From NCBI GenBank assembly GCA_026018925.1, contig JAKSZU010000008.1:60287027-60351026 (forward strand): 64,000 nt of DNA. Reading direction: 5' to 3'. This DNA comes from Tupaia tana (taxonomy: Eukaryota > Chordata > Mammalia > Scandentia > Tupaiidae). Each line of letters opens with the position of its first letter. Positions within the stretch are counted from its first letter, which is position 1. The notes under the pieces were generated by a model. That model saw only the letters and a list, made by a program, of their open reading frames with translations, was not told the origin of the DNA and ran no database searches. Positions 22,548-32,079 of this stretch are shown here, one piece after another. The position numbers and the translations under genes were made by a program.

Positions 22548-24110
22548 GGTACAAGGATGCCCACTTTCTCCACTTCTTTTCAATATAGTACTGTAAGTAC
22601 TTGGCTACGCAATCAGAAAAGAGAATAAAATAAAAGGCATTCAAATAGGAAAAGAAGAGGTGAAATTATCTCTATTTGCAGATGACATGATTGTATACAT
22701 AGAAGACCTAATGGTATCCATGAAAAATTCCTGAAAGTAATAAATGAATACAGTAAAGTTGCAGGATACAAAATCAACATACAGAAATTTATAACATTTA
22801 TATGTGAACACCAAGCAGACTGAGATAGAACTGGAGGAAAGCAATTTCATTTACCATAGCCACAAAAAGTATAAGATACCTAGGAATAAATCTAACCAAA
22901 AAGTTAAGACTTCCACAAGGAAAACTATGATAAACTAAAACAAGAAATTGAAAAATGACACAAAAAAGTGAAAGGACATCCCATGTTCCTGAATAGGAAG
23001 AATTAATATAATCAAAATGGTAATTCTACCCAAACTAATCTACATATTTAACACAATCCCATTCAAAGTGCCAGAGACATTCTTCACAGATCTAGAAAAG
23101 ACAATCATACAATTTGTCTGGAATCATAAAATATCTCATATTGTCAAAGCAATCCTGTGCAAGAAGAGTGGAGTGGGAGGCATCTCACTCCCTGACCTGA
23201 AAATATACTATAAAGCTGTGATAATCAAAACAGGATGGTATTGGCACAGAAACAGACAGGTGGACCAATGGAACAGAACAGAGACCCCAGAAATAAACTC
23301 CCAAACATACAGCCAACTTATTTTTTAACAAAAGGTACCAATCAATCCAGTGAGAAAAGGAAAACCTCTTTAGCAAATGGTGCTGGAAAAACTAGCTATC
23401 CACCTGCAGAAACATGAATCTGAATCCCTGTCTCTCACCATTGACAAAAATCAACTCTAAGTGGATCAAAGATCTAAACCTATGACCTCACAAGTTTAAA
23501 ACTACTGCTGGAAAATACTGTGGAAACTCTGGGAGACATTGGAGTAGGCAAAGACTTCTTAAATAAGACCCCCAAAGCACAGTCAATAATCCTAAAAATA
23601 GACATGTGGGAATACATTATATTAAGTTTTTCTACATGGCAAAATACACAGTAATTAGCGTGAATCAACAGCCCTCAGAATGGGAAAATATTTTTGTAAA
23701 TTATGCATCAGATAAAGGGCTGATAACCAGAATACACAGGGAACTCAAGAAACTTTCCTTTAAAAAGAGGATAAACCCAATTAAAAGATGGGAGAATGAT
23801 TGGAAAAAGCACTCTCAAGGAAAGGACATACAAATAGCAAAAAAGGATATGAAAAATCTCAGCATTCCTTAATATAAGGGAGATGCAGATCAAAACCACA
23901 ATGAAAAAGTGGATGAATATGGAAGATTTACTGCTGAGTGAAGCAAACAAGGCTATGAAGGAGAGACATTGTATGTCCCTACTTAATATATACACTCAAC
24001 TCCAAACAATTGTTGTCCAGTGGAAATATGGATTCAGTTTGCCATCTTCTGATTTCTCAAAAGAAGGTAGAATTATGAGAGATTTTTTTGTGAAGTCTAT
24101 AAACTTTTAA
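20277..24110 (+). pseudogene. L1 ORF2 remnant (endonuclease + reverse transcriptase), broken
   Basis: The endonuclease part runs from the ATG at 20,277: IITLNVNGLNS, CCLQETHL, then after a frameshift near 20,620 VGDFNTP, SKIDHIIWHK and FSNHDAV. In the last motif the catalytic Asp of the usual Ser-Asp-His reads Asn. The reverse-transcriptase part includes [15 protein letters not shown] (about 22,060-22,110) and the catalytic FADD at 22,675-22,686. The later part [22 protein letters not shown] to [12 protein letters not shown] (23,060-23,220) is typical of L1. Several stops and frameshifts, the SINE at 22,248-22,540 and the deletion near 23,905 make it a pseudogene. It lies 45 bp after ORF1, a usual L1 spacing. 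Confidence 0.93.
22248..22540 (+). mobile_element. Young SINE-A inserted in L1 ORF2, perfect 16-bp TSD
   Basis: Starts GAGACCAGCAGTTAGAGTAA and has the full layout: tRNA-like head, GGGCACGTGTGTGTACGTGCC body, GGAGAATGGAGGAGAAGGG, TC-rich tail, GTGCACGCGCCCTATGGCAA, and a poly(A) tail of more than 40 bp. The TSD AAAAACTGGTACAAGG is identical at 22,232-22,247 and 22,541-22,556. The pure long A-tail and intact TSD mark it as recent relative to the L1. It provides a reading-direction reference for the whole SINE-A family. Confidence 0.98.
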
Positions 24111-24269
24111 ATACTTATAAACTTGTAAATTACTACAAGGCTCTCAAAATGTACAAAATCTTGGCACATAGGTCTGTTTAGCCATCTTTTGAATGTCTGT
24201 CTACCATTCTATAGGGCCAAGTTTTTGTTAGAAAGTGGCTGTTCACCAGGGCCCAGCTGTTCATGGGTG

Positions 24270-24272
<3 letters not shown>

Positions 24273-24314
<42 letters not shown>
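24273..24314 (+). repeat. (GT)n microsatellite
   Basis: About 20 GT units following GGGTGGG, immediately upstream of an MLT1-like LTR. Confidence 0.95.
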
Positions 24315-24315
<1 letters not shown>

Positions 24316-24317
24316 AA

Positions 24318-24625
24318 TTTCCCAGTATCCTTTGCAGTTAGTTGAAGTCAAATAACAGAGTTTTGACCAACAGAATGTGAAGGCCCATAAAAAGTGCTCT
24401 TATAATACTCCCCCATTCCTCCCCCCTGCCCCCGGAATGGCTTGAATGATAGCAAACATCAGGAATCAGCATTCTAAGACCTTATTTGACTATGTGAACA
24501 AGGGCTACCATACCAGCCAGTTTGTACACTTGAGTGTTATGTCAGAAGAAATTTCTTATGGTGTTTAAAACACTGATATTTTATGGATCTAGTTTTTACA
24601 GTTAGCCTCTACTGACTAATATCAT
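24318..24625 (+). mobile_element. MLT1-like MaLR LTR
   Basis: TTTGACCAACAGAATGTGAA near the start and GTGTTTAAAACACTGATATT, ACAGTTAGCCTCTACTGACT, AATATCA at the end match the MLT1 plan ('CCAATAGAATGTG ... TGTTTAAGCCACC ... CAGCCTAGCCTAACTAATACA'). The middle is C-rich and diverged. Confidence 0.7.
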
Positions 24626-24954
24626 AGATTTGGAGAACTTTAAAAGGTAAATTGATTTTATTTTGAAGCTCATTAGGAGCTTCTTATATGCAAGAAATGA
24701 TCAAAGTCAGTTAAGATTTTGTTCACCCTTTCGCTGATCAGAGGAAATTCTGAATTTAAAAGCTACATGTTCAAAGGAAGGATATACTTAGTATAGTTTG
24801 CTTGTCTATGCCAGCTTCCTCAAATATAAAATTCACAGCAGGTGTGGATAAAAATGGGCATATAATTACCACTTTAAAATCAATTTAAAAATAAACTATA
24901 TAATTATACATGTTTATAAAATCAATGTGTTATTGTGTAATTGTTATTACACTC
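24626..24954. other. Unannotated AT-rich DNA
   Basis: Nothing recognised. Confidence 0.4.
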
Positions 24955-25125
24955 TGAAATAAAAAACATAACATCTCAATGAGGTAGATATTTTGTCTCT
25001 GTTTTATAGATGAAGAAATTGAGGCACAGAGCTTTTAAGTTACTTGATTGAGGTTACATAACTAGTAGTTGGCCAAAACCTAGGAATATGGGCCCAGCAT
25101 CTATGTTTTCAGCCATAAAATTATA
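24955..25125 (+). repeat. MIR element fragment
   Basis: TTTTATAGATGAAGAAATTG, AGGCACAGAGCTTTTAAGTT, ACTTGATTGAGGTTACATAA, CTAGTAGTTGG corresponds to the MIR core ('TTTTACAGATGAGGAAACTGAGGC ... AGGTCACACAGCTAGTAAGTGG'). Confidence 0.88.
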
Positions 25126-25399
25126 GTACTACTCCATTTCTCTTTTAGGTTTTCTGAAAACGTCTCTTTCAAAGTTTTTAAAAATTCTCTTTCAGATTTT
25201 CTCAAAATTTCATTCTAGTTGATGCTTTCATTCTATACTGCTATACATGATCTTTATGTTACAATAGTGACAACAATGCTGGACACAAAAGAAATCATCA
25301 TGAGAAAAATTCTCAAGCTCATTTGGATGACTTCTCCTTCAACTCGCAGTCATGTTAACTTTCTAGCTCTCTCTAATTTGAATTTATTACAAATTTTAA

Positions 25400-25650
25400 G
25401 GGGTCAGCCAATGGTGTGGTGGTTAAGGTGGCTGGATCCCACATAGCCAACTGCATGGTTCGAGTTTGCAACGTAAGGACTTGAAAAACATACCAGATAG
25501 GTGCATGTGTCAAAACCCTGAAAGGAGAATGGAAGAAAAGTGATTGCAGCATGACCATCTTCTGTGGCAGATGCTTCCCCCCCTTGTCTCTCTCTCTCTC
25601 TCTCTCTGGTGCATGTAAGTACCCTTTGATAATGATTTTTTTTTTAGTAA
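25400..25650 (+). mobile_element. SINE copy with SINE-B-like head and SINE-A-like body
   Basis: The head GGGGTCAGCCAATGGTGTGGTGGTTAAGG is SINE-B-like. The body GGTGCATGTGTCAAAACCCTG, GGAGAATGGAAGAAAAGTG is SINE-A-like. A (TC)n tail (25,588-25,607) and GTGCATGTAAGTACCCTTTG follow. This intermediate make-up helps relate the two families. No TSD seen. Confidence 0.82.
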
Positions 25651-25839
25651 TTATAAAAAAAAATTAATTTGGAAGTAGGGATTCTCAAATTCCACTAATA
25701 AAAAGAATAAAAGTTAATGTGCAAACGCAAAGTTTCTTATGGCACTATTTTTAGATGAAAAGTTTTACAGAAAATTTTAAGTAGTAATTCTTTATTCATG
25801 TTATTTTTTAGTTTAAAAAGCATATACCCAGGGTTGGCA

Positions 25840-25920
25840 CCAAAGCACAGCAGTCAAGTGCTGTGTATAGAAAGTCAGATCCCATCAGACCAACTGCAAC
25901 TGCATGGAGGAAGAAATTGA
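25840..25920 (+). repeat. Possible SINE-like fragment
   Basis: GGGTTGGCACCAAAGCACAG, CAGTCAAGTGCTGTGTATAG and AGTCAGATCCCATCAGACCA look like a diverged tRNA-type SINE head lacking body and tail. It abuts the L1 3' end. Weak assignment. Confidence 0.35.
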
Positions 25921-25924
25921 GGAG

Positions 25925-26213
25925 ATGTTCATAGAAAAATACAAAGTAGGAGATACATGGAATAGAGGTCTAAAAATCCAATATATGACATGACTATAGT
26001 TAATAAAATTGTATATGGGATTCATGCTAAATGAATGGATGTTAGCTGCTCTTGACACAGAACACAGAAAATAAGTAACTGGATGAGATAATAGATTTGT
26101 TAATTTGTTCCACTATAGTAACCTTTCTTCTGTATTGTTTCCCATAATATCATGTTGTATACCTTAAATATTCTCAATAAAATTTATTTTTAAAATATCA
26201 ATAAAAATTTTAA
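25925..26213 (+). mobile_element. Old L1 3'-UTR end (L1MA/L1MB-like)
   Basis: GACATGACTATAGTTAATAA, AATTGTATATGGGATTCATG, ATAAGTAACTGGATGAGATA and the end AATATTCTCAATAAAATTTA match the known L1M 3'-UTR order ('GACTATAGTTAACAATAATTTATTGTAT ... GATATGC ... TGTATCAAAATATCA'). No ORF2 is attached. Confidence 0.7.
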
Positions 26214-26734
26214 AAATGAAAACATCTGAAGCATAAAAAAGGAAATGACCTATCTAATTCTGATTTAGATTTAGTTCAGTTGTTGACTGTACAATGGCTC
26301 CTGTTTTCCATTCACTAGCCTTACGTTCTCCGAGAGTGATAAACTACATTTCTTCATCTTCTGAGGTGGGAGGTGTGTAGTAGAGGAAAAGTGAGTAGAG
26401 ATAGGAAAACACAGCAGCAGATTAGGAGGTACAAGTCGAATCTCCATTCCACTATTATCTGTCCCCTGTATCATCAATATAAATTCTGGATTTCTGGAAT
26501 CTCTGCTCTTTTCTTAGGATTTCCAATAGCACATAACCCAGAACTGCTTCTACTAATGTTTAAGCCAAAGAATTGAACCAGCACTAGGTGACACTAAACC
26601 GTAAGCAAAAAGGGACTGGTTTGGATGGAGTTCCTTGGAGGCTAGCTAGGCTCACCTCAGTCATGTCCATAACCTTGAAAAGAAATGCAGCTGCTCACTT
26701 TACACAGTTTAACCATTATAATGTATGTCTTGCC
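26214..26734. other. Unannotated DNA
   Basis: No gene or clear repeat recognised. Confidence 0.4.
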
Positions 26735-26895
26735 TATGGCAAGAGTGTATAGTACTTTCCATCACATTATCTCGTTTGTTATAGCAACCCAAAGAAGTGG
26801 TCATGGCTTGTTATACTATTGTGCGTTTGGATGAGAAAATGGAGACTCAGAGATTAAATATAACACTGAATTATACAGCAAACAGTAATGCCGAT
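26735..26895 (+). repeat. MIR-like fragment
   Basis: TAGTACTTTCCATCACATTA, TCTCGTTTGTTATAGCAACC, GGATGAGAAAATGGAGACTC, AGAGATTAAATATAA, TTATACAGC run in MIR order ('CACATTATCTCATTTAATCCTCACAAC ... GATGAGGAAACTGAGGCTCAGAGA'). Confidence 0.75.
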
Positions 26896-27246
26896 TGCTG
26901 GCTTTCAAAATAAATTCAAAAATTAATGTTTTAAATGGTGGCCTTTTATGGAAGCTTTGAATATAACACTTCATTTTAATACAGGTAAGTGGTTTCTATG
27001 GCAGTCATTACAATAATACTTACCTATTTCTCTTGCCATGTAACATCTAACAGATAAGGTGTTGAGGTCTTAGAATAGTTGCTGGTTATATGCCCTTTAC
27101 ACTGTGTACCTCTAAAAGCAGTTGTCTCAGTCAAGCCATTGGCATCATTATAACACTGTCATCGGCTCAGAAGAGGGGGCTTGTTTCATGGTTAGTTCTA
27201 TATAGCAGGTGGACAATTTCTATTTATCAAGTAGCTAATCTGTTTT
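26896..27246. other. Unannotated DNA
   Basis: Nothing recognised. Confidence 0.4.
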
Positions 27247-27260
27247 TAATATTTAAGTTT

Positions 27261-27395
27261 TTTTTTTGAGAGGTTTTTTTTTGCTATAGGGCGCGTGCGC
27301 TCGCCAGACAGACAGAGAGAGACAGAGAGACAGAAAGCAGGAAATCACCCCCCAGGGGGGATGGCCACGCCGCAATCCCTTCTCCTCCATTCTCC
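27261..27395 (-). mobile_element. 5'-truncated SINE-A with 14-bp TSD
   Basis: Only the 3' half is present: tail, TC-rich segment, AAATCACCCCCCAGGGGGGA and CAATCCCTTCTCCTCCATTC, where it stops at TCTCC. The tRNA head and most of the 7SL-like body are missing. Identical TSDs TAATATTTAAGTTT at 27,247-27,260 and 27,396-27,409 show that this is a complete insertion event truncated on integration, not a later deletion. Confidence 0.95.
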
Positions 27396-27409
27396 TAATA
27401 TTTAAGTTT

Positions 27410-27694
27410 TAAAGAAGCAACCTGCAGAAAACCTAACTCTATTTTATACTAATTAGTATTGGATTTTTACTTTTTAAAAACAAATTTTAAAAGAAATATC
27501 AATTACTTGGGAAAGAAGCATTAATAACCTGAGATTCATTTTATGACATAAAAATATAGCTCATAACTCAAAGCTATCAATAAAGTTAAGGTTACCATAC
27601 TATTAATGAGACCTATGGAAAACTTTGTATTGGTTAACCATTTTAACTCTCAAAGTGTTAACACGAACGTATAGTATCAGAAAAGAAATAGTTT
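27410..27694. other. Unannotated AT-rich DNA
   Basis: Nothing recognised between two SINE insertions. Confidence 0.4.
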
Positions 27695-27990
27695 GGGACC
27701 AGCAGATGGTGTAATGGTTACGTCACCGGACTCCCACGTAGTAAACTATGGTTTAAGTCCTGGACCCGGCATCTTGAACATGCTGGGTGCATGTGAGTGT
27801 GTGCCCAAACTCCTAAGAGGAGAATGGAGGAGAAGGGATTGTGGCATGGTCATCCCACCTGGGAGTGTGATTTCTTGCTTTCTGTCTCTCCGGTGAGCAC
27901 ATGTACCCAATAGAAAAAACAAAAACCAAAAAACAAAAAAACAAAAAAAAACCAAAAAAACCCACCTCTTTCTTAAAAAAAAGAAAAAAG
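27695..27990 (+). mobile_element. SINE-A copy with A-rich degenerating tail
   Basis: Starts GGGACCAGCAGATGGTGTAA and carries all family parts through CGGTGAGCACATGTACCCAAT. The A-tail (27,916-27,998) is interrupted by C and G, showing ageing or microsatellite drift. A weak TSD AGAAATAGTTT / AGAAATAATTG is possible. Confidence 0.92.
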
Positions 27991-27999
27991 AAAGAAATA

Positions 28000-28867
28000 A
28001 TTGTGCCTAAAATTAGAATCTGTACCATAGTGAGATTGCACTCTTTAATGATGTATTAGATAACAAAGGAAAAACTATGAATCTGTAAAGAATGTCCCGC
28101 TCCATAAGAATCTCATTAATTTGAGCAGAGAAGATGCATTTGTTTTGAAGGCTGAATAATGAGTCTGTTGAAGGGCTCTAATTTGGAGGGGGAAATTAGT
28201 CTAATAATAGAGATTTGTACTTCAAACATTGGTCTAGAAAAAATTAAAAATGGGCAAATATGTCCCCAATTCTGAATTATTAGCTCAAGTGCCCGAGAGC
28301 ATGAGGTTCCAGACACTTAGTAGGGAAAACCCATTTGTATTAAGTCTTTGGTTATATTTTCAGGGGACAGTGTTTCCTTTATGAATGGGACGCTGCTCAT
28401 AATTTAGACTTCAGAAGTAATTCATGGAAAAAGGAAATTTTGTCACAAGTTAAGATTCTCATTTACCATTTTAGTTACTTGTAGGTACAACTTAAATTTA
28501 ATGTTAATCTAAAACATTAATTTTAAGAATAGGTACTTTATAAAGAAAATAACACAAAATATAGGAAAGAAAAAAGTGTTTGTATTTCATCTATTCTGAG
28601 ATAAACTTGTCTTGCATGTTAATATGACCTGAAATTAGGATGCATCTTCTAACCAACGATGTTCATGAAATAACGAAGTATTTTTTCTTTCTTGGACAAA
28701 TTTAAAAAATCGCCTATCTTAAAACTAACAATGTTTTAAAAAGTCAAGAAGTTACATGACGACATGATTTACATGGATCCTTTGGTCCCATATGTTAACT
28801 GGTTGTGTTGTAAATCGACTGTTTAATAACTGATCTCGTGTCAATTTTCTTCATGTATTGTATAAAT
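28000..28867. other. Unannotated AT-rich DNA
   Basis: No gene, RNA or repeat recognised. Confidence 0.4.
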
Positions 28868-28872
28868 AGTAA

Positions 28873-29096
28873 TAAATAAATAAGGTTTTTTGATATAGGG
28901 CACATGACCTCACCAGAGAGAGACAGTGAGTAGCCACACTGCAATTCCTTCACCTCTATTTTCCTCCTGAGATTTTGGGCATGCACACACATGAGCCCGC
29001 TGTAATTTTCAAGCCACCAAATCCAAGGCTCCAATTGCGTTCAGCCATGTGGGAGTCCAGTGCCCCCTACCCTTACCACGACTCCATCTATTGGCC
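28873..29096 (-). mobile_element. SINE-A copy, body partly deleted
   Basis: Minus-strand SINE-A with an AATAAATAAATAAGG-like tail side, GATATAGGGCACATGACC, a short TC-rich part, GCAATTCCTTCACCTC, TTTGGGCATGCACACACATG and a head ending in CCATCTATTGGCC. The AATCACCCCCC block is missing. Confidence 0.85.
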
Positions 29097-29221
29097 AAAA
29101 AAGGCAAATTTTTAATTCCCGTAATTTGGAACCCTTTACTATCTTTTAAATTATTGTTATCTAAAGTTAATATTAAATACAGACTATATGATACCTGTGC
29201 AACGCTAAAATGAACACTGCA

Positions 29222-29385
29222 GGGCCCACAGATAGCGTGGTGGTTAGGGTGCTGGACTCCCACATGGCTGACCGTGGTTCAAGTCTCAGACTTGGTGGCC
29301 TGCTTTCTTAGTTTCTCTCTCTCTTTCTGGTCAAATTTTAAAATAGTAATAATAAATAAAATTAATAAAAATATCAAAAATGAAC
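29222..29385 (+). mobile_element. SINE-B copy, left arm of an inverted pair
   Basis: GGCCCACAGATAGCGTGGTG, GGTGCTGGACTCCCACATGG, CCGTGGTTCAAGTCTCAGA, GGTGGCCTGCTTTCTTAG, a (TC)n tail, GGTCAAATTTTAAAAT and an AATAATAAATAAA end. It lacks the 7SL-like body. AAAATGAACA before the copy and after it suggests a partial TSD. Confidence 0.9.
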
Positions 29386-29392
29386 AAAGGGG

Positions 29393-29540
29393 GGAGGGTG
29401 AGTGGGTATGGGATAGGGAGAAGGGAGAGGGGAGATGGGAAAGGGGAGAGGGTGAGAAAGCAAGTTTCCAGGTCCGAGACTTTACCTGTGGACCATGTGG
29501 AAATCCAGCACCTTAACCACCATGCCACCTGTTGGCCCCC
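29393..29540 (-). mobile_element. SINE-B copy, right arm of an inverted pair
   Basis: Minus-strand SINE-B: an expanded GA-rich tail (GGGAGAAGGGAGAGGGGAGA), GAGAAAGCAAG, CACATTGC-type head words and CACCATGCCACCTGTTGGCC at its 5' end. It faces the copy at 29,222 tail to tail across only a few bases. Confidence 0.88.
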
Positions 29541-29831
29541 AACTGGCAAATTTTAATGAAGAGTCTCAGTTTCCTATCTAGTCAATAAGAACACAGTATC
29601 ATAATTATGTTAAAAGAATTTAGCATGAAAGAGAAACAGCCAAATGTAGTTTTACTTTTCCTGTTTAACATGAAATTAGGAAATATGCAATCCAGGTTTG
29701 GTGTATCTGTTTAAGTATGCCCTCAAAAATTCAATTGCCTTCCATTTTTTTAATCTGCTGATAACATGGATCTTTTCTAATGTGGTCACAGATGCCTGCC
29801 CACTATGTATCTATACATATATCTGACAGGA
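29541..29831. other. Unannotated DNA
   Basis: Nothing recognised. Confidence 0.4.
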
Positions 29832-29848
29832 AGATTTCCTTTCTTTCT

Positions 29849-29855
29849 TTCTTTT

Positions 29856-29888
<33 letters not shown>

Positions 29889-30037
29889 TTTCAATTTTAA
29901 TTTGACCAGAAAGGGACAGAGCAAGAGAGAGCTAGTGAGATGGAAAGTGAGAAAGCAAGCCACAGGTTCAGAACTCAAACCGTGGTTGGCCATATGGGAG
30001 TCCAGCACCCTTAACCACCACACCACCTGCCGGCACC
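29849..30037 (-). mobile_element. SINE-B copy with probable TSD
   Basis: TTTTAATTTGACCAGAAAGG, GGAAAGTGAGAAAGCAAGCC, CAAACCGTGGTTGGCCATAT and CCACACCACCTGCCGGC show a minus-strand SINE-B. The T-rich end (29,842-29,892) is mixed TTTC/T. Flanks AGATTTCCTTTCTTTCTT (29,832 on) and AGATTTTCTTTCTTTTT (30,038 on) are a likely TSD. Confidence 0.88.
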
Positions 30038-30054
30038 AGATTTTCTTTCTTTTT

Positions 30055-30747
30055 CATGTAAAAAACCTCCAAAATTTTATTGTTTAGAAATGTAATACGT
30101 GACCACCTTTAACTGCAGCTACAGTTGAGAGATTAACCTATTCTTTGGATATATTGGCGATCTGATCACATTGGAGTTAAGTTACTAAGAGTAGTTAAAT
30201 GGACATGGGTAGACACCTTCAGTGTCTGATATGAACATCTTACATACATTTACCATATATTTAGATATTTTAGTTATAAGAAATTCATGATGAAATATGT
30301 GGAGAAATTATTTGGAAATCCTCTCTTGAGGCTATCGGGTAAAAATGGGACACTAAACCTGAAGATCACTTACCTTCAACCTATAGAAATATAATAGCAT
30401 ATAAATAGTTGTGGTTGTTTCAGATGATTAAAAATATAACTATATAGATGTATATGAAATTACAGACCCCACTCTTAATTCCCAGTATAAAAAAAATAGA
30501 TCTTTTTATCCCTGAATATCCCTGAATTACTGTATAACCTACATTGTTTTGACATAAAGGCAGGACTTATACATTTTTAAGTAGCTCTTAGTTTGGAAAT
30601 AGAAATGTAACATATTATGAGATTTTATATGTGAAATAACATTGAATTTTTAACACTGTGGGAAGAGATTGTAGAAATTTTTAAAAATCATATTCATAAC
30701 AATTTTCAGAGAGATGACTAAACAGAGATGTAGATATAACTTAAAAA
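30055..30747. other. Unannotated AT-rich DNA
   Basis: Nothing recognised. Confidence 0.4.
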
Positions 30748-30760
30748 ATTAATTCAATGG

Positions 30761-31026
30761 GGGGGCCAGAAGTTAGTGTAATGGCTATGTCGCTGAACTC
30801 CCACATGGCTGACTGCGGTTTGAGTCCCGGACTTGGTGGCTTGGACTCACGCCGGGCGTGTGTGCGTGCGTGCCCAAGATCCTGAGAGAAGAATGGAGAA
30901 GGGATTGTGGTGTGGCCATTCCCCCTAGGGAGGTGATTTCTTGCTTTCTGTCTCTCTGTCTCTGTCTTTCTGGCTAGCACATGTGTCCTATAGCAAAAAT
31001 ACTCTTCCCCCCTAAAAAAAAAAAAT
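30761..31026 (+). mobile_element. SINE-A copy, first of a tandem pair
   Basis: GGGGGCCAGAAGTTAGTGTA, TGGCTATGTCGCTGAACTCC, GCGGTTTGAGTCCCGG, CGCCGGGCGTGTGTGCGTGC, then GGTGATTTCTTGC, TC-rich, CACATGTGTCCTATAGCAAA and an A-tail. It is followed after about 8 bp by a second copy in the same direction. Confidence 0.93.
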
Positions 31027-31033
31027 ATGCAGT

Positions 31034-31290
31034 GGGGACCAGCAGTTAGAGTAATGTCTATGTTGATTGACTCCCATGTAGTCGACCGCAGTTCGAATTC
31101 TGGACCCAGTGGTTTAAACTCACACCAGACTCGTGTATGTGCATGCCTAAGATCCCAAGAGAAGAATGGAGGAGAAGGGGATTGTGGTGTGGCCATCCCC
31201 CTGGAGGGTGATTTCTCGCTTTCTGTCTCTCTGTCTCTCTCTGTCTTTCTGGCGAGTGCACACACCCTATAGCAAAAATCTTCTCAAAAA
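31034..31290 (+). mobile_element. SINE-A copy, second of a tandem pair
   Basis: GGGGACCAGCAGTTAGAGTA through GTCGACCGCAGTTCGAATTC, the body, GGAGAAGGGGATTGTGG, TC-rich, CACACCCTATAGCAAAAATC. AATTCAATG before the first copy (30,751 on), ATATGCAGTG between the copies and TTTAATGCAATG after the second are related. This fits two successive insertions at one site. Confidence 0.93.
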
Positions 31291-31300
31291 AATTTAATGC

Positions 31301-31817
31301 AATGTATAGAATTTTTCTTTTATTTTACAATTTCTTATTTTATTTTTTTCACATTTTCCCACATTTACTTTACATATCAAAAATGTTTGCTCATACTCTG
31401 TAGTTCTTGACAGTTAATAAACAACTTTCAAAATTTCAAAAAAATGAATTTTAAAGATAACTTTTAAAATATTTGTTATAATTTTGTTTCCGACTTGTAA
31501 TAACAGACAGTATAGTTTTAAATATTTTTGAGAAAATATTTACATGTCAACTACTCAAACTGTTGAAAAGCAAACCCTCCGCACACAAGTCACACATGAA
31601 CCTTCCCAACTCAGCTCTGTTTAACAAGTATTCTGTGGTTAGCATCTGCTAGCAAAGATCAGTCTCTTTTTCTTCCTTCAGAGTCTTCCTCAAGGTAATC
31701 CTCTGGTTGTGGTGGCTCTTTTGCAATCTCTACTGATTACAATGCTGGGCTGGAAAAGTCCAGGTTATTTTATGGTATGAATTCTGATTCAATTCTGATT
31801 TAATTGTTGTATATCGG
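31301..31817. other. Unannotated AT-rich DNA
   Basis: Nothing recognised. Confidence 0.4.
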
Positions 31818-32061
31818 GACCAGCAGTTAGCGTAATGGCTATGTCGCTGGACTCCCACGTAGTCGACCGCGGTTCATGTCCCGGGCGTGTGTGCGTGTGT
31901 GCCCAAGATCCCAAGAGGAGAATGGAGGAGAAGGGATTGCAGTGTGGCCATCCCCCCTGGGGGGTGATTTCTCACTTTCTGTCTCTCTCTGTCTGTCTGG
32001 CGAGCACATGTGCCCTATAGCAAAAAACCTCTCCAAAAAAAAAAAAAAAAAAAAAAAAAGA
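31818..32061 (+). mobile_element. Young SINE-A with internal deletion
   Basis: GGGACCAGCAGTTAGCGTAA, TGGCTATGTCGCTGGACTCC, GTCGACCGCGGTTCATGTCC retain CpGs. Then GTCCCGG joins directly to GGCGTGTGTGCGTGTGTGCC, skipping the usual ACCCGGTGGCTTAAAACTC part (about 28 bp). TC-rich tail, GTGCCCTATAGCAAAAAACC and a 25-bp A-tail follow. Low divergence indicates a recent copy. Confidence 0.95.
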
Positions 32062-32079
32062 AATACGTTATGGCATATC

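Larger units (their letters stand above)
18780..24150 (+). mobile_element. Decayed LINE-1, interrupted by a SINE
   Basis: A plus-strand L1 with a possible 5' UTR (about 18,780-19,273, GC-richer; start uncertain), ORF1 remnant, ORF2 remnant and a short 3' part. Both ORFs carry stops and frameshifts, so the copy cannot make its proteins. A SINE-A with perfect TSDs sits in the reverse-transcriptase part (22,248-22,540). A large segment is deleted near 23,905 (see findings). The 3' end is set at about 24,150 by loss of L1-like sequence and is approximate. Confidence 0.93.

Noticed and set aside
22334..22628. Frames of 79-93 codons with long Lys or Phe runs
   Set aside because: They are read through the SINE-A and its poly(A) tail; not genes.
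30741..31272. 174-codon minus-strand frame
   Set aside because: It is produced by two same-direction SINE-A copies read in antisense.
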